DNA from: JBPYCR01 sp051846915
GTDB taxonomy: Bacteria > Bacillota > Bacilli > Bacillales > Amphibacillaceae
Reading direction: 5' to 3'
Assembly (NCBI RefSeq): GCF_051846915.1
Contig: NZ_JBPYCR010000002.1
Span: 121,872-185,871 of the forward strand
DNA: 64,000 nt
The notes below the pieces were generated by a model, which made no database searches, had not been told where the DNA came from, and worked only from the letters and a program-made list of their open reading frames with translations. Made by a program: the position numbers and the translations under genes. Below are positions 53,120 through 60,628 of this stretch, one piece after another; positions within the stretch are counted from its first letter, which is position 1, and every line of letters starts with the position of its first letter.

Positions 53120-53314
53120 TTAAGATTCATTTTCTATTTTTAATAGTTGGGAGCGTAATTGACCCAGTCGTTCTTTCGATTTAATCATTTTCACCGTATC
53201 TGCTGTCTGAATAGCTTCGAAAAGTGTAGCCAGTTCATAGTCAATTTCCAATCGAATGACCGGCAATCGTTCTTGATCTTCCTTACGCCTGAGTGCCTCC
53301 ATCACATATTTCAT
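53120..53314 (-). CDS. Uncharacterised 64-aa protein upstream of suhB
   Basis: Not firmly recognised. From ATG 53314 (AAAGGTG 9 nt upstream) it encodes a charged helical protein: YVMEALRRKEDQERLPVIRL, then IDYELATLFEAIQTADTVKM and a Lys/Arg-rich end. The IDYELATLFEAIQ region loosely resembles the IDEAL-domain family of short Bacillus proteins, but I would not assign it. It has its own terminator. In B. subtilis the neighbouring small gene is yktA (UPF0223), to which this shows no obvious likeness. Confidence 0.65.
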   Translation of the reverse strand: MKYVMEALRRKEDQERLPVIRLEIDYELATLFEAIQTADTVKMIKSKERLGQLRSQLLKIENES

Positions 53315-53553
53315 CGGATTCACACCTTTAAATGAATTTTTATATATATATATGAAGCAATTAATATTATGTTCAAGAATCATCCTGTTCGTATATTCTA
53401 ATATTCCCCAACTCATAAGAAAATTAAACATAAAAAATATGAAGAAGTTGATTTGTTTAAAACTTGACTAAAAAATTATATTAATGATAGCTTTAAAGTG
53501 TAAATACATGACATTAAGATATAAAACAATCAACTGAAAAAGTGGTGAATACA

Positions 53554-54177
53554 ATGGATTTTAAAGGCTTTTCTAAAAATGATTTTGAAACATTTGAAAT
53601 AGATGGGCTTGAACAAAGAATGGAGGCTATTCAACAACGAATACAACCGAAGTTCAAAATAATCGGAGACCAACTCTCTCCATACTTATCTGATAAACTG
53701 AATCAGGATATGTATCTACATATCGCTCGTCATGCTCGGAGAACGAAGAATGCACCTGAGGATACTTGGGCTGCTTTTAGCCATCAAAAACGAGGGTATA
53801 AAAAACATCCTCACTTTCAAGTTGGCTTATGGAATGATCGTGTATTTATTTGGCTGGCATTCATTTACGAATTACCAAATAAAAGTGAAATTGCCAATGT
53901 TTTTATTGAACATGAGCAAGAACTTGCTAATATGATTCCAACTGATTTTTTCATTTCGATGGACCATATGAAAAAGGGTGCGAAAGAAATGGATGAATCT
54001 GTTCTCTCAGAGGCTTTGACACGTTTTAAAACCGTTAAAAAATCGGAATTGCTCATTGGCAAACAATATCCTTCTGATCATCCATTACTTCAGGATGGTC
54101 TTGCCTTCATAAATGAAGCGAAGTCTATTTATGAACGTTTAATGCCAGTTTATCAGCTTGCTTTTAAGCTGAATTAG
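53554..54177 (+). CDS. yktB: DUF1054 family protein YktB (UPF0637)
   Basis: Soluble protein of unknown function. It has 207 aa from ATG 53554 (GTGGTGA upstream). Family features are FKGFSKNDFETFEIDGLEQRMEAI at the start, HIARHARRTKNAPEDTWAAF near residue 60, HFQVGLWNDRVFIWLAFIYELPNK, and the C-terminal ALTRFKTVKKSELLIGKQY. Position beside suhB matches B. subtilis yktB-yktC. It is divergent from the 64-aa gene. No terminator was identified before the repeat that follows. Confidence 0.92.
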   Translation: MDFKGFSKNDFETFEIDGLEQRMEAIQQRIQPKFKIIGDQLSPYLSDKLNQDMYLHIARHARRTKNAPEDTWAAFSHQKRGYKKHPHFQVGLWNDRVFIWLAFIYELPNKSEIANVFIEHEQELANMIPTDFFISMDHMKKGAKEMDESVLSEALTRFKTVKKSELLIGKQYPSDHPLLQDGLAFINEAKSIYERLMPVYQLAFKLN

Positions 54178-54235
54178 ACTTGCGAAATCCAATTGACTAT
54201 TTTTACGTGTAGTAGTTGTGACGGTGACATAATTT

Positions 54236-54448
54236 TGAATTGTGATTCCTTACCGCTCCGAAAATACATTTCGCTTTCACCCGCAGGGAACAAGTGCGAC
54301 ATCCGCTCATGCATTCGCATTCACGGTGTCTTCTTTGCTGCGGGAAAGCGAGACAGCTGAGACCTTGCATGAGCGTAGCAACGAAGCGGCTCAGCGCTCG
54401 CCCAAGCAAAGCGTCCGTCTGAAGTGGAAGTCAACAGTATTCCATTAC
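54236..54448. repeat. GC-rich repeat-like element between yktB and the nitronate monooxygenase gene
   Basis: This stretch is much richer in G and C than its surroundings and contains paired words such as CGCTTTCACCCGCAGGG with TGCTGCGGGAAAGCGAGACA, and CTCATGCATTCGC with TTGCATGAGCGTAG. Style resembles the 29.4-29.7 kb elements (CTGCGGGAAA and GCTTTC words). No supported coding frame. The boundaries are approximate. Confidence 0.45.
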
Positions 54449-54548
54449 AAACATAAAGTTTAGTTATGGCACACTTTAACAAAAATGCACCTATTATTAG
54501 CATAAAAAAAGTGTCGCAAATCTTCCTAGTCATCTGAACTATCTTCCT

Positions 54549-55505
54549 TTATGACCAGCTTTTTCTTATTAATTCTGCTTCTTGAACGATCGATTGAATC
54601 AATTCTTCGACGGTAGGGACATCGTTAATTCTTGCAGCACCTTGACCGGCCCAGCCAAATCCTTCATTTTCCTTTCCATCATGTATAAATCGCTTGTTCG
54701 CTTCCCCGCTAATGTAATCTTTAATCGACTCATAACCTTTTTTTTCCGTTTCGATTTCAAGAATCTGTTCTGTCCATGCCCCTTTCAACGCGCGGGCAGG
54801 CGCCCCAATTGATCTTTTTATTACGGTAGTTGCATTTTCATCCGCATCAAGAATTGCTTGCTTATATGATTCATGTGCAGCTATACACTCTTTTGTTGCA
54901 ATAAACCTTGTTCCCATTTCAATTCCTTCTGCACCTAGAGCAAGTGCTGCCATTAATCCGCGTCCATCTACTATCCCACCGGATGCCAATACTGGGATCG
55001 AGACATGTTCAGCCACTTGCGGCGTCAGTACAAACGTCCCGGTATCACTACGTCCAATATGTCCTCCACCTTCTTGTCCAACGACCATTACCGCGTCTGC
55101 ACCTAGTTCTTCTGCTTTTTCCGCCTGCCTTCTTGCAGCAACTAAAACGAGTGATTTAACTTTATGCCCTTTAATCATATCCAGAACACCTTTAGGATTA
55201 CCACCAGTAACAGAAATAACAGGCGCATTCTCTTCAATGGCGACCTCAACCATTTCTTCATATGGGCGACGTTGCTGCCCAATAGCAAAATTTACACCAA
55301 ATGGCTTTGACGTCATTGTTTTTACACGACGAATTTCTTCTCGTAATTTCTCAGGGTTAGGCAAACTCATCGCTGTTACTTGTCCCAACCCTCCAGCATT
55401 GGAAACCGCAGCAGCCAAATCGGCATATGCTAGGTGGGCAAGCCCTCCTTGAACAATCGGATAATCGATGTTAAATATTTCGGTTACTCTTGTTTTCCAT
55501 TCCAT
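54549..55505 (-). CDS. Nitronate monooxygenase family protein (2-nitropropane dioxygenase-like)
   Basis: FMN-dependent TIM-barrel oxidoreductase. It has 318 aa with the signature start YPIVQGGLAHLAYADLAAAVSNAGGLG, the nitronate-site region VGQEGGGHIGRSDTGTFVLTPQV near residue 140, ASGGIVDGRGLMAALALGA and GTRFIATKECIAH-type end. Relatives include enoyl-ACP reductase FabK, so the substrate is not fixed by sequence; the GGHIGR segment is shared by both. It is the gene downstream of the SR1P locus on the same strand but separated by a terminator. Confidence 0.82.
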   Translation of the reverse strand: MEWKTRVTEIFNIDYPIVQGGLAHLAYADLAAAVSNAGGLGQVTAMSLPNPEKLREEIRRVKTMTSKPFGVNFAIGQQRRPYEEMVEVAIEENAPVISVTGGNPKGVLDMIKGHKVKSLVLVAARRQAEKAEELGADAVMVVGQEGGGHIGRSDTGTFVLTPQVAEHVSIPVLASGGIVDGRGLMAALALGAEGIEMGTRFIATKECIAAHESYKQAILDADENATTVIKRSIGAPARALKGAWTEQILEIETEKKGYESIKDYISGEANKRFIHDGKENEGFGWAGQGAARINDVPTVEELIQSIVQEAELIRKSWS

Positions 55506-55640
55506 TTGAATCCACGTCCCCTTAGCATTGTATATTTTTTCTAACTAATACACTATACATACTAATTCAACGTTGCAAGCATTCCATTTAATTCAGGCTT
55601 GTTACAGTGGATAAGGGAAAAGCCTTTCTCATTCAATGCT

Positions 55641-55675
55641 AAAAAAGAAGCTGTCATAAATCAACAGCTTCTTTC
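55641..55675 (-). terminator. Terminator of the SR1-like RNA
   Basis: On the minus strand AAAGAAGCTGT, a 9-nt loop and ACAGCTTCTTT form an 11-bp stem ending in a run of T. It lies 12 nt beyond the SR1P stop. Confidence 0.9.
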
Positions 55676-55686
55676 CATTTCGGTTT

Positions 55687-55794
55687 TTATTCTTTGTGTG
55701 AACAACTTGGGCAAGTTCCATAGAGTGTCGTAACTTTTTCATCATCATAATGGTTAATGATTTGTTGACAATCCTGACAAACGATTGTACCCAT
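55687..55794 (-). CDS. sr1P: GapA-binding peptide SR1P family protein
   Basis: A 35-aa peptide with start MGTIVCQDCQQIINHYDDEK and later VTTLYGTCPSCSH. This matches the SR1P family: the MGTIVCQDC start, the DDEK-TTLYG core and two Cys-x2-Cys pairs (CQDC and CPSC) that suggest a zinc site. In B. subtilis SR1P binds glyceraldehyde-3-phosphate dehydrogenase GapA and promotes its association with RNase J1. ATG at 55794 follows ATAAGGAGAT at good spacing. Under 40 codons, it is easily missed by gene callers. Confidence 0.92.
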   Translation of the reverse strand: MGTIVCQDCQQIINHYDDEKVTTLYGTCPSCSHKE

Positions 55795-55833
55795 CAAGTC
55801 CATCTCCTTATTTTTATAGAAGTAGTTACATAC

Positions 55834-55862
55834 ATTATAGTATGTCACATTAAGGAGGTCAA
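55834..55862 (-). promoter_or_regulatory. Sigma-A promoter of the SR1-like RNA with CcpN-type operator
   Basis: On the minus strand the -35 is TTGACC (55857-55862) and the -10 is TATAAT (55834-55839), 17 nt apart. TGTGACATACT at 55839-55849, between the two and touching the -10, agrees at every position with the CcpN consensus TRTGHYATAYW as I recall it. CcpN represses SR1 under glycolytic conditions in B. subtilis. Confidence 0.8.
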
Positions 55863-55907
55863 TGACAATTAGTGTGTTACATTTAATTTTATGTTAACAA
55901 AATCATT

Positions 55908-56774
55908 TTATTTTGTTTCTATAAGGGATGGATCCATTGTTTCATAACCTTTATTTCTTAATCCTTTTACAATATCCTCAAGTGCCGCTTCCGTCCATTC
56001 GCGATCATGCATTAACAGATTTGCGCCATTTCCAAGCTCTGGTGCATTTACCATAATATCAGCTATTGCTTCTTTAGACATATACTCTTTATTCCAATCA
56101 TAGCCATACGACCAGTTCATCAGCATCATGCCTTCTTCCTTTGCCAGTTGTTTGGAAAAGTCAGTGTTAACTCCGAATGGAGCTCGAAAATATTTCGGAC
56201 GCTTTCCAATGATTTCTTCAACCATATCATTTACACGGATAATTTCTTCTCTTTGTTCTTCTTCAGATAAATCGGAAAGCTGTTGATGGCTATATGTGTG
56301 ATTGCCAATTTCAAATCCCATATCATGAATCTTCTTTAATATTTCTTTTTCTTCCGTGGTTTCCAAAAAATGACCGTTCACAAAAAAGATAGCTGGAGCG
56401 TCCAATTCTTTCAGTGTGTTTGCCATTTCCAGTGCATACTTGTCTGGTGCATCGTCAATGGTTAACAAAACTACTTGTTCGTTTATCTCTTCATTCAATG
56501 GTTCGACAGACCATGTTTTATTATTTAATGTATATTTCGGTTCAATATTTCTTTCTTTCTCTTCCAATTGCCCTTCTTCGTTACCTTGTTTAGCCGATGG
56601 ATCAGCATTTTCCTGTTCATCTTGTTGGTCCTCTGCTTTGTCTGCCTGTTGCTCTTGTTCTTGTTCCTGTTCCTCAACAGCTACGTCTTCATTAGCATTC
56701 TCATTCGAATCAGTTTGTCCACTGCAAGCGACTAATACGAACAGTAAGCAGTATAACAATACATAACGTTTCAA
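55908..56774 (-). CDS. Polysaccharide deacetylase family lipoprotein
   Basis: Extracytoplasmic carbohydrate esterase 4 (NodB) protein anchored by lipid, likely acting on cell-wall glycan; the substrate is unknown. It has 288 aa from TTG 56774, which GGGGTGA precedes by 7 nt; an in-frame ATG 11 codons upstream has no site. The lipobox LVACSGQ comes at about residue 17, followed by a long Glu/Gln/Asp-rich linker with a repeated EQEQEQ stretch, then the NodB domain: LLTIDDAPDKYA near residue 105, FFVNGHFLE, IGNHTYSHQQL with its metal-binding His pair, and RAPFGVN. It lies between pdhD and SR1P. Confidence 0.85.
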   Translation of the reverse strand: MKRYVLLYCLLFVLVACSGQTDSNENANEDVAVEEQEQEQEQQADKAEDQQDEQENADPSAKQGNEEGQLEEKERNIEPKYTLNNKTWSVEPLNEEINEQVVLLTIDDAPDKYALEMANTLKELDAPAIFFVNGHFLETTEEKEILKKIHDMGFEIGNHTYSHQQLSDLSEEEQREEIIRVNDMVEEIIGKRPKYFRAPFGVNTDFSKQLAKEEGMMLMNWSYGYDWNKEYMSKEAIADIMVNAPELGNGANLLMHDREWTEAALEDIVKGLRNKGYETMDPSLIETK

Positions 56775-56862
56775 GTCATTCACCCCGATGTAATGTAGCT
56801 TATTCATGTTTTTTTCTTATGACTATGTTCTATTCATCCGTAATATATAAACCACAAAAACG

Positions 56863-56895
56863 AAAAGAGAGCTGTGAATTGTTACAGCTCTCTTT
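56863..56895 (-). terminator. Terminator of the pdhABCD operon
   Basis: On the minus strand AAAGAGAGCTGT, 8-nt loop, ACAGCTCTCTTT then TCGTTTTTG. Perfect 12-bp stem, 17 nt after the pdhD stop. Confidence 0.9.
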
Positions 56896-56911
56896 ATCGA
56901 ATCTTTGTCAG

Positions 56912-58318
56912 TTACAGCATATGAACCGGCGTTCCTAAAGCAACTTCTGCAGCTTCCATTGTAATTTCGCCTAGTGTCGGATGCGCATGAACCGTTAACG
57001 CTATATCTTCCGCTGTCATACCAGCTTCAATTGCTAAGCCGATTTCTGCTATCATGTCGCTGGCATTAGGCCCAACAATTTGGGCGCCTATGACAAGCCC
57101 ATCCTCTTCTCGTGTAATAAGCTTCAAGAACCCATCACTATCATTTAAGGATAGTGCACGACCATTAGCAGCAAATGGAAACTTAGAAGCTTTTACATTG
57201 TAACCAGCATCTTTTGCTTCCTTATCTGTATAACCGACTGAAGCCATTTCTGGATCAGAAAACACAACAGCTGGCATACCAAGATAATCTATTTCAGATT
57301 TTTGGCCACTGATTACTTCTGCAGCAACTTTACCTTCATAGGAAGCTTTATGTGCCAGTGGAAGCCCTTCAACAATATCACCGATTGCATAGATGTTATC
57401 AACATTTGTTCGGCATTGCTTATTTATTTTGATTAGACCTTTATCATCGACTTCAACACCAACTTGATCAAGACCAAGCTCTTCTGTATTTGGGCGTCTA
57501 CCGACAGTAACTAATACGTAATCCGCTTCAATCGTTTCTTCCTTGTCGTTTACTTTATATGTTACTTTTACACCATCTTTTGTTTCTTCTACGCCACTAG
57601 CCATCGCTTCTGTTATAATATCAACATCTTTTTTCTTTAAACGTTTTTTAACAATCTGTGTCATTTGTTTTTCAAATGTACCAAGAATATCTTTTTCGCC
57701 CTCGAGAATCGTTACTTTCGTACCAAAATTGGCATACGCTGAACCCAATTCTGTACCGATATAACCACCGCCAATTACGACAAGTTTTTCCGGTATTTCT
57801 TTTAAATTCAAGCCGCCGGTTGAATCCAATACACGATCCGAAAACGGAAAGCTCGGAATTTCAATTGGCGATGAGCCTGTGGCAATAATACAATTTTTGA
57901 ATGTGTACGTTTGTGAATTCTTTTCATCCATTACTTTTACATGTGTATTATCAACAAAATACACTTCACCTTTGACAATGTCCACCTTATTTCCTTTTAA
58001 GAGGCTCTCTACTCCGGACGTTAAGCGATTGACAACCTTTCCTTTCCATTCCTGTACTTTGGAAAAATCGACATTTACCTTTTCCGTTGTAATTCCTAGT
58101 TCTTCACTTCCATGGGCATTATCGGCCATGTGCCCTGCCTGTATCAAGGCTTTAGATGGAATACAACCGACATTTAAACACGTGCCACCTAAATCTCCCT
58201 TATCGACAATGGTCACCTTCTGGCCGAGTTGTGCAGCTCTAATAGCTGCTACATATCCGCCTGGGCCTGCGCCAACTACTAATGTGTCTACTTCAATTGG
58301 AAAATCTCCTACTACCAT
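56912..58318 (-). CDS. pdhD: Dihydrolipoyl dehydrogenase (pyruvate dehydrogenase E3)
   Basis: Flavoprotein that reoxidises dihydrolipoamide of PdhC and passes electrons to NAD. It has 468 aa with the FAD-binding GAGPGGYVAAIRAAQLG, the redox-active disulfide GGTCLNVGCIPSKAL near residues 45-50, the NAD-binding GGGYIGTELGSAYANFG near residue 185 and the interface motif HAHPTLGE at the C-terminus. The ATG at 58318 lies 3 nt after the pdhC stop, with GGAGG in the pdhC end. It is the last gene of the operon and is followed by a strong terminator. Confidence 0.97.
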   Translation of the reverse strand: MVVGDFPIEVDTLVVGAGPGGYVAAIRAAQLGQKVTIVDKGDLGGTCLNVGCIPSKALIQAGHMADNAHGSEELGITTEKVNVDFSKVQEWKGKVVNRLTSGVESLLKGNKVDIVKGEVYFVDNTHVKVMDEKNSQTYTFKNCIIATGSSPIEIPSFPFSDRVLDSTGGLNLKEIPEKLVVIGGGYIGTELGSAYANFGTKVTILEGEKDILGTFEKQMTQIVKKRLKKKDVDIITEAMASGVEETKDGVKVTYKVNDKEETIEADYVLVTVGRRPNTEELGLDQVGVEVDDKGLIKINKQCRTNVDNIYAIGDIVEGLPLAHKASYEGKVAAEVISGQKSEIDYLGMPAVVFSDPEMASVGYTDKEAKDAGYNVKASKFPFAANGRALSLNDSDGFLKLITREEDGLVIGAQIVGPNASDMIAEIGLAIEAGMTAEDIALTVHAHPTLGEITMEAAEVALGTPVHML

Positions 58319-58321
58319 GCA

Positions 58322-59620
58322 TTACGCCTCCATCATGATTAATTGTGGGTCATTTAGTAATCTTTTTATTTGATTGAGCGCTAATTGTGCTGTAGCACCG
58401 TCAATAATACGATGATCAAAGCTTAGTGATAAAGCAAGTACCGGAGCCACTACTACTTCTCCGTTACGAACAACCGGTTTATCTGCAATCCGTCCGATAC
58501 CTAGTATCGCCGCTTCCGGATAATTAAGAACTGGCGTAAACCATTGTCCTCCTGCAGATCCAATGTTTGTAATCGTATTTGATGCTCCACTCATCTCTTC
58601 AGATGCTATTTTACCACTACGTGCTTTTTCTGCCAACTCATTAATCTCTTTGGATATTTCAAATATAGACTTGCGATCTGCATCTTTAACAACTGGCACG
58701 AGTAGTCCTTTTTCCGTATCCGCTGCAATACCAATATTATAATAATGCTTATGAACAATTTCATTTGTTTCATCATCAACTGCTGTATTCATCATTGGAT
58801 ATTTTTTGGATGCAGAAATTAACGCTTTGACGACATAAGGTAAATACGTTAATTTAATATCCTGTTCCAATGCAACCTCTTTAAATTGTTTGCGGTGTGC
58901 GACGAGTTCTGTTACATCCACATCATCCATTAATGTCACATGAGGTGCTTTTGTTTTGGAATTTACCATTGCATTGGCGATCGCTTTACGGATTCCGCTC
59001 ATTTTTTCGCGAGTTTCCGGATAGTCTCCCTTTGGAATTTGAGGAGCTTTTTCTTCCGAGCTTTTTTTCGTTGTTCCAGCATCTGTTGTTTCAGATTGCT
59101 GGTCTCCACTTAAGTATCCATCAACATCTTCTTTTAACACACGTCCGTTTTTCCCTGTTCCTGAAATTTGCCTAATATCGACTTCTTGATCCCGTGCATA
59201 CTTTCTAACCGACGGCATTGCGATGACCCGTTTATCATCCGTTGCATCGTCATCACTTTTTTCTTCTTGTTTCGGTTGTTCTTTTGTTTCTTGCTTTTCT
59301 TCTTGTTCTGTAGTTGATGATTCCGCCGTATTCTCTTCCGATTCATCAACTTCTTCTGCTGACGAGTCCTCGGATTCATATCCTTCTGCATCAAAAGTTA
59401 CAAGGACATCTCCTACAACCGCTGTCGTTCCTTCACCAACATGAATTTTCTCAACGGTACCATCAACAGGTGATGGGATTTCTACTACTGATTTATCATT
59501 TTGAACTTCGCAAAGCGGATCATCTTCTTTAATTTCGTCGCCTTCTTTAATGAACCACTTTACAATTTCACCTTCATGGATACCTTCTCCAATATCAGGT
59601 AGCTTAAATTCATATGCCAT
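58322..59620 (-). CDS. pdhC: Dihydrolipoamide acetyltransferase (pyruvate dehydrogenase E2)
   Basis: Core subunit of the pyruvate dehydrogenase complex, carrying the acetyl group from E1 to coenzyme A. It has 432 aa: an N-terminal lipoyl domain with target Lys near residue 43 (QNDKSVVEIPSP), an acidic, Gln-rich flexible linker, the peripheral-subunit-binding domain (MPSVRKYARDQEVDI-type, residues 133-168), a second linker and the catalytic domain with DHRIIDGATA near the C-terminus. A single lipoyl domain is present. ATG at 59620 (second of two adjacent ATGs) lies at the better spacing from AGGAGG. The order pdhA-B-C-D is standard. Confidence 0.97.
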   Translation of the reverse strand: MAYEFKLPDIGEGIHEGEIVKWFIKEGDEIKEDDPLCEVQNDKSVVEIPSPVDGTVEKIHVGEGTTAVVGDVLVTFDAEGYESEDSSAEEVDESEENTAESSTTEQEEKQETKEQPKQEEKSDDDATDDKRVIAMPSVRKYARDQEVDIRQISGTGKNGRVLKEDVDGYLSGDQQSETTDAGTTKKSSEEKAPQIPKGDYPETREKMSGIRKAIANAMVNSKTKAPHVTLMDDVDVTELVAHRKQFKEVALEQDIKLTYLPYVVKALISASKKYPMMNTAVDDETNEIVHKHYYNIGIAADTEKGLLVPVVKDADRKSIFEISKEINELAEKARSGKIASEEMSGASNTITNIGSAGGQWFTPVLNYPEAAILGIGRIADKPVVRNGEVVVAPVLALSLSFDHRIIDGATAQLALNQIKRLLNDPQLIMMEA

Positions 59621-59647
59621 CATAAATACCTCCTATCGTAAGCTTAT

Positions 59648-60625
59648 TTAAAAGTTAATAACTGCATCCACTTTGTTCATAATATCTTTGTGGTTCGGAA
59701 GCCATACTTCTTCAGCAGCCGCAAATGAATAAACGGTGTCTGGTGCTGTCACGCGGAGTATCGGTGCTTCAAGATGCAAAATAGCGCGTTCTTGAATTTC
59801 CGAAACAACGGTTGATGCAATTCCGGCTTGTCGCTGTGCTTCTTGCACTACAACTACCCGATTCGTCTTTTTTACCGACTCTATAATCGTTTCAATGTCT
59901 ATTGGAGAAACAGTTCTAAGGTCAATTACTTCAGCTTCGATGTTTTGCTTTTCCAGCTCGTCTGCAGCTTTTAAGCACGCATGAACCATCGCGCCATAAG
60001 CGATCAGTGTTACATCTTTACCTTCTCGCTTAATATCTGCTTTTCCAAGCTCTACTGTATATGCTTCTTCCGGTACTTCCCCTCTAAAGGAACGATATAA
60101 CTTCATATGCTCCAGAAACAAGACCGGATCATTGTCGCGTATGGCCGCTATTAGAAGACCCTTTGCATCGTAAGGAGTCGATGGGATAACTACTTTAATT
60201 CCAGGCTGTTGAGCAATTAATCCTTCGAGTGAGTCCGCATGTAACTCAGGTGTTTGTACGCCTCCCCCAAATGGAGAGCGAATCGTGATTGGGGATGTAT
60301 GTGTGCCGCCGCTACGATAACGCATACGGGCCATTTGACCATTAATGGAATCCATTACCTCATAGACAAATCCAAAAAATTGAATTTCCGGTACCGGTCG
60401 AAACCCTTGTAGTCCAAGACCAATGGAAAGGCCTCCAATCGCTGATTCCGCCAAAGGAGTATCAAAAACACGGCCTTCGCCAAACTCGTCTTGCAACCCT
60501 TCAGTAGCCCGGAATACACCTCCGTTTTTCCCTACATCCTCGCCGAAAACAAGCACATTTTCGTCATTTTTTAATTCTGTGCGCATCGCATCTGTAATCG
60601 CTTGAATCATTGTCATTTGTGCCAT
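59648..60625 (-). CDS. pdhB: Pyruvate dehydrogenase E1 component subunit beta
   Basis: Beta chain of the E1 thiamine-diphosphate decarboxylase. It has 325 aa, normal length, with the transketolase-type core GEDVGKNGGVFRATEGLQ and FDTPLAESAIGGLSIGLGLQG near the N-terminus, then GGGVQTPELHADSLEGLI and the C-terminal transketolase domain (EVIDLRTVSPIDIETI, VVQEAQRQAGI). It starts 3 nt after the pdhA stop, with AAAAGGAG upstream. It pairs with pdhA as a heterotetramer. Confidence 0.97.
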   Translation of the reverse strand: MAQMTMIQAITDAMRTELKNDENVLVFGEDVGKNGGVFRATEGLQDEFGEGRVFDTPLAESAIGGLSIGLGLQGFRPVPEIQFFGFVYEVMDSINGQMARMRYRSGGTHTSPITIRSPFGGGVQTPELHADSLEGLIAQQPGIKVVIPSTPYDAKGLLIAAIRDNDPVLFLEHMKLYRSFRGEVPEEAYTVELGKADIKREGKDVTLIAYGAMVHACLKAADELEKQNIEAEVIDLRTVSPIDIETIIESVKKTNRVVVVQEAQRQAGIASTVVSEIQERAILHLEAPILRVTAPDTVYSFAAAEEVWLPNHKDIMNKVDAVINF

Positions 60626-60628
60626 GAT

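Larger units (their letters stand above)
55641..55827 (-). ncRNA. SR1-like dual-function small RNA encoding SR1P
   Basis: A short transcription unit of about 187 nt: a promoter (TTGACC, 17-nt spacer, TATAAT), predicted start near 55827, a 35-codon SR1P gene and a terminator. B. subtilis SR1 is a 205-nt dual-function RNA that base-pairs with the ahrC mRNA and encodes SR1P; the location between pdhD and yktB/suhB matches the SR1 locus (in B. subtilis beside speA). The antisense function cannot be judged here because ahrC is not in the window. Start and end are predicted, not mapped. Confidence 0.8.

Noticed and set aside
54203..54533. Open frames on both strands across the GC-rich block after yktB
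   Set aside because: The frames on opposite strands overlap one another and have no ribosome binding site; the repeat-like structure explains the openness.
59134..59394. Lys/Asn-rich overlapping frame within pdhC
   Set aside because: A shadow frame of the E2 linker; the true gene has lipoyl, subunit-binding and catalytic domains.
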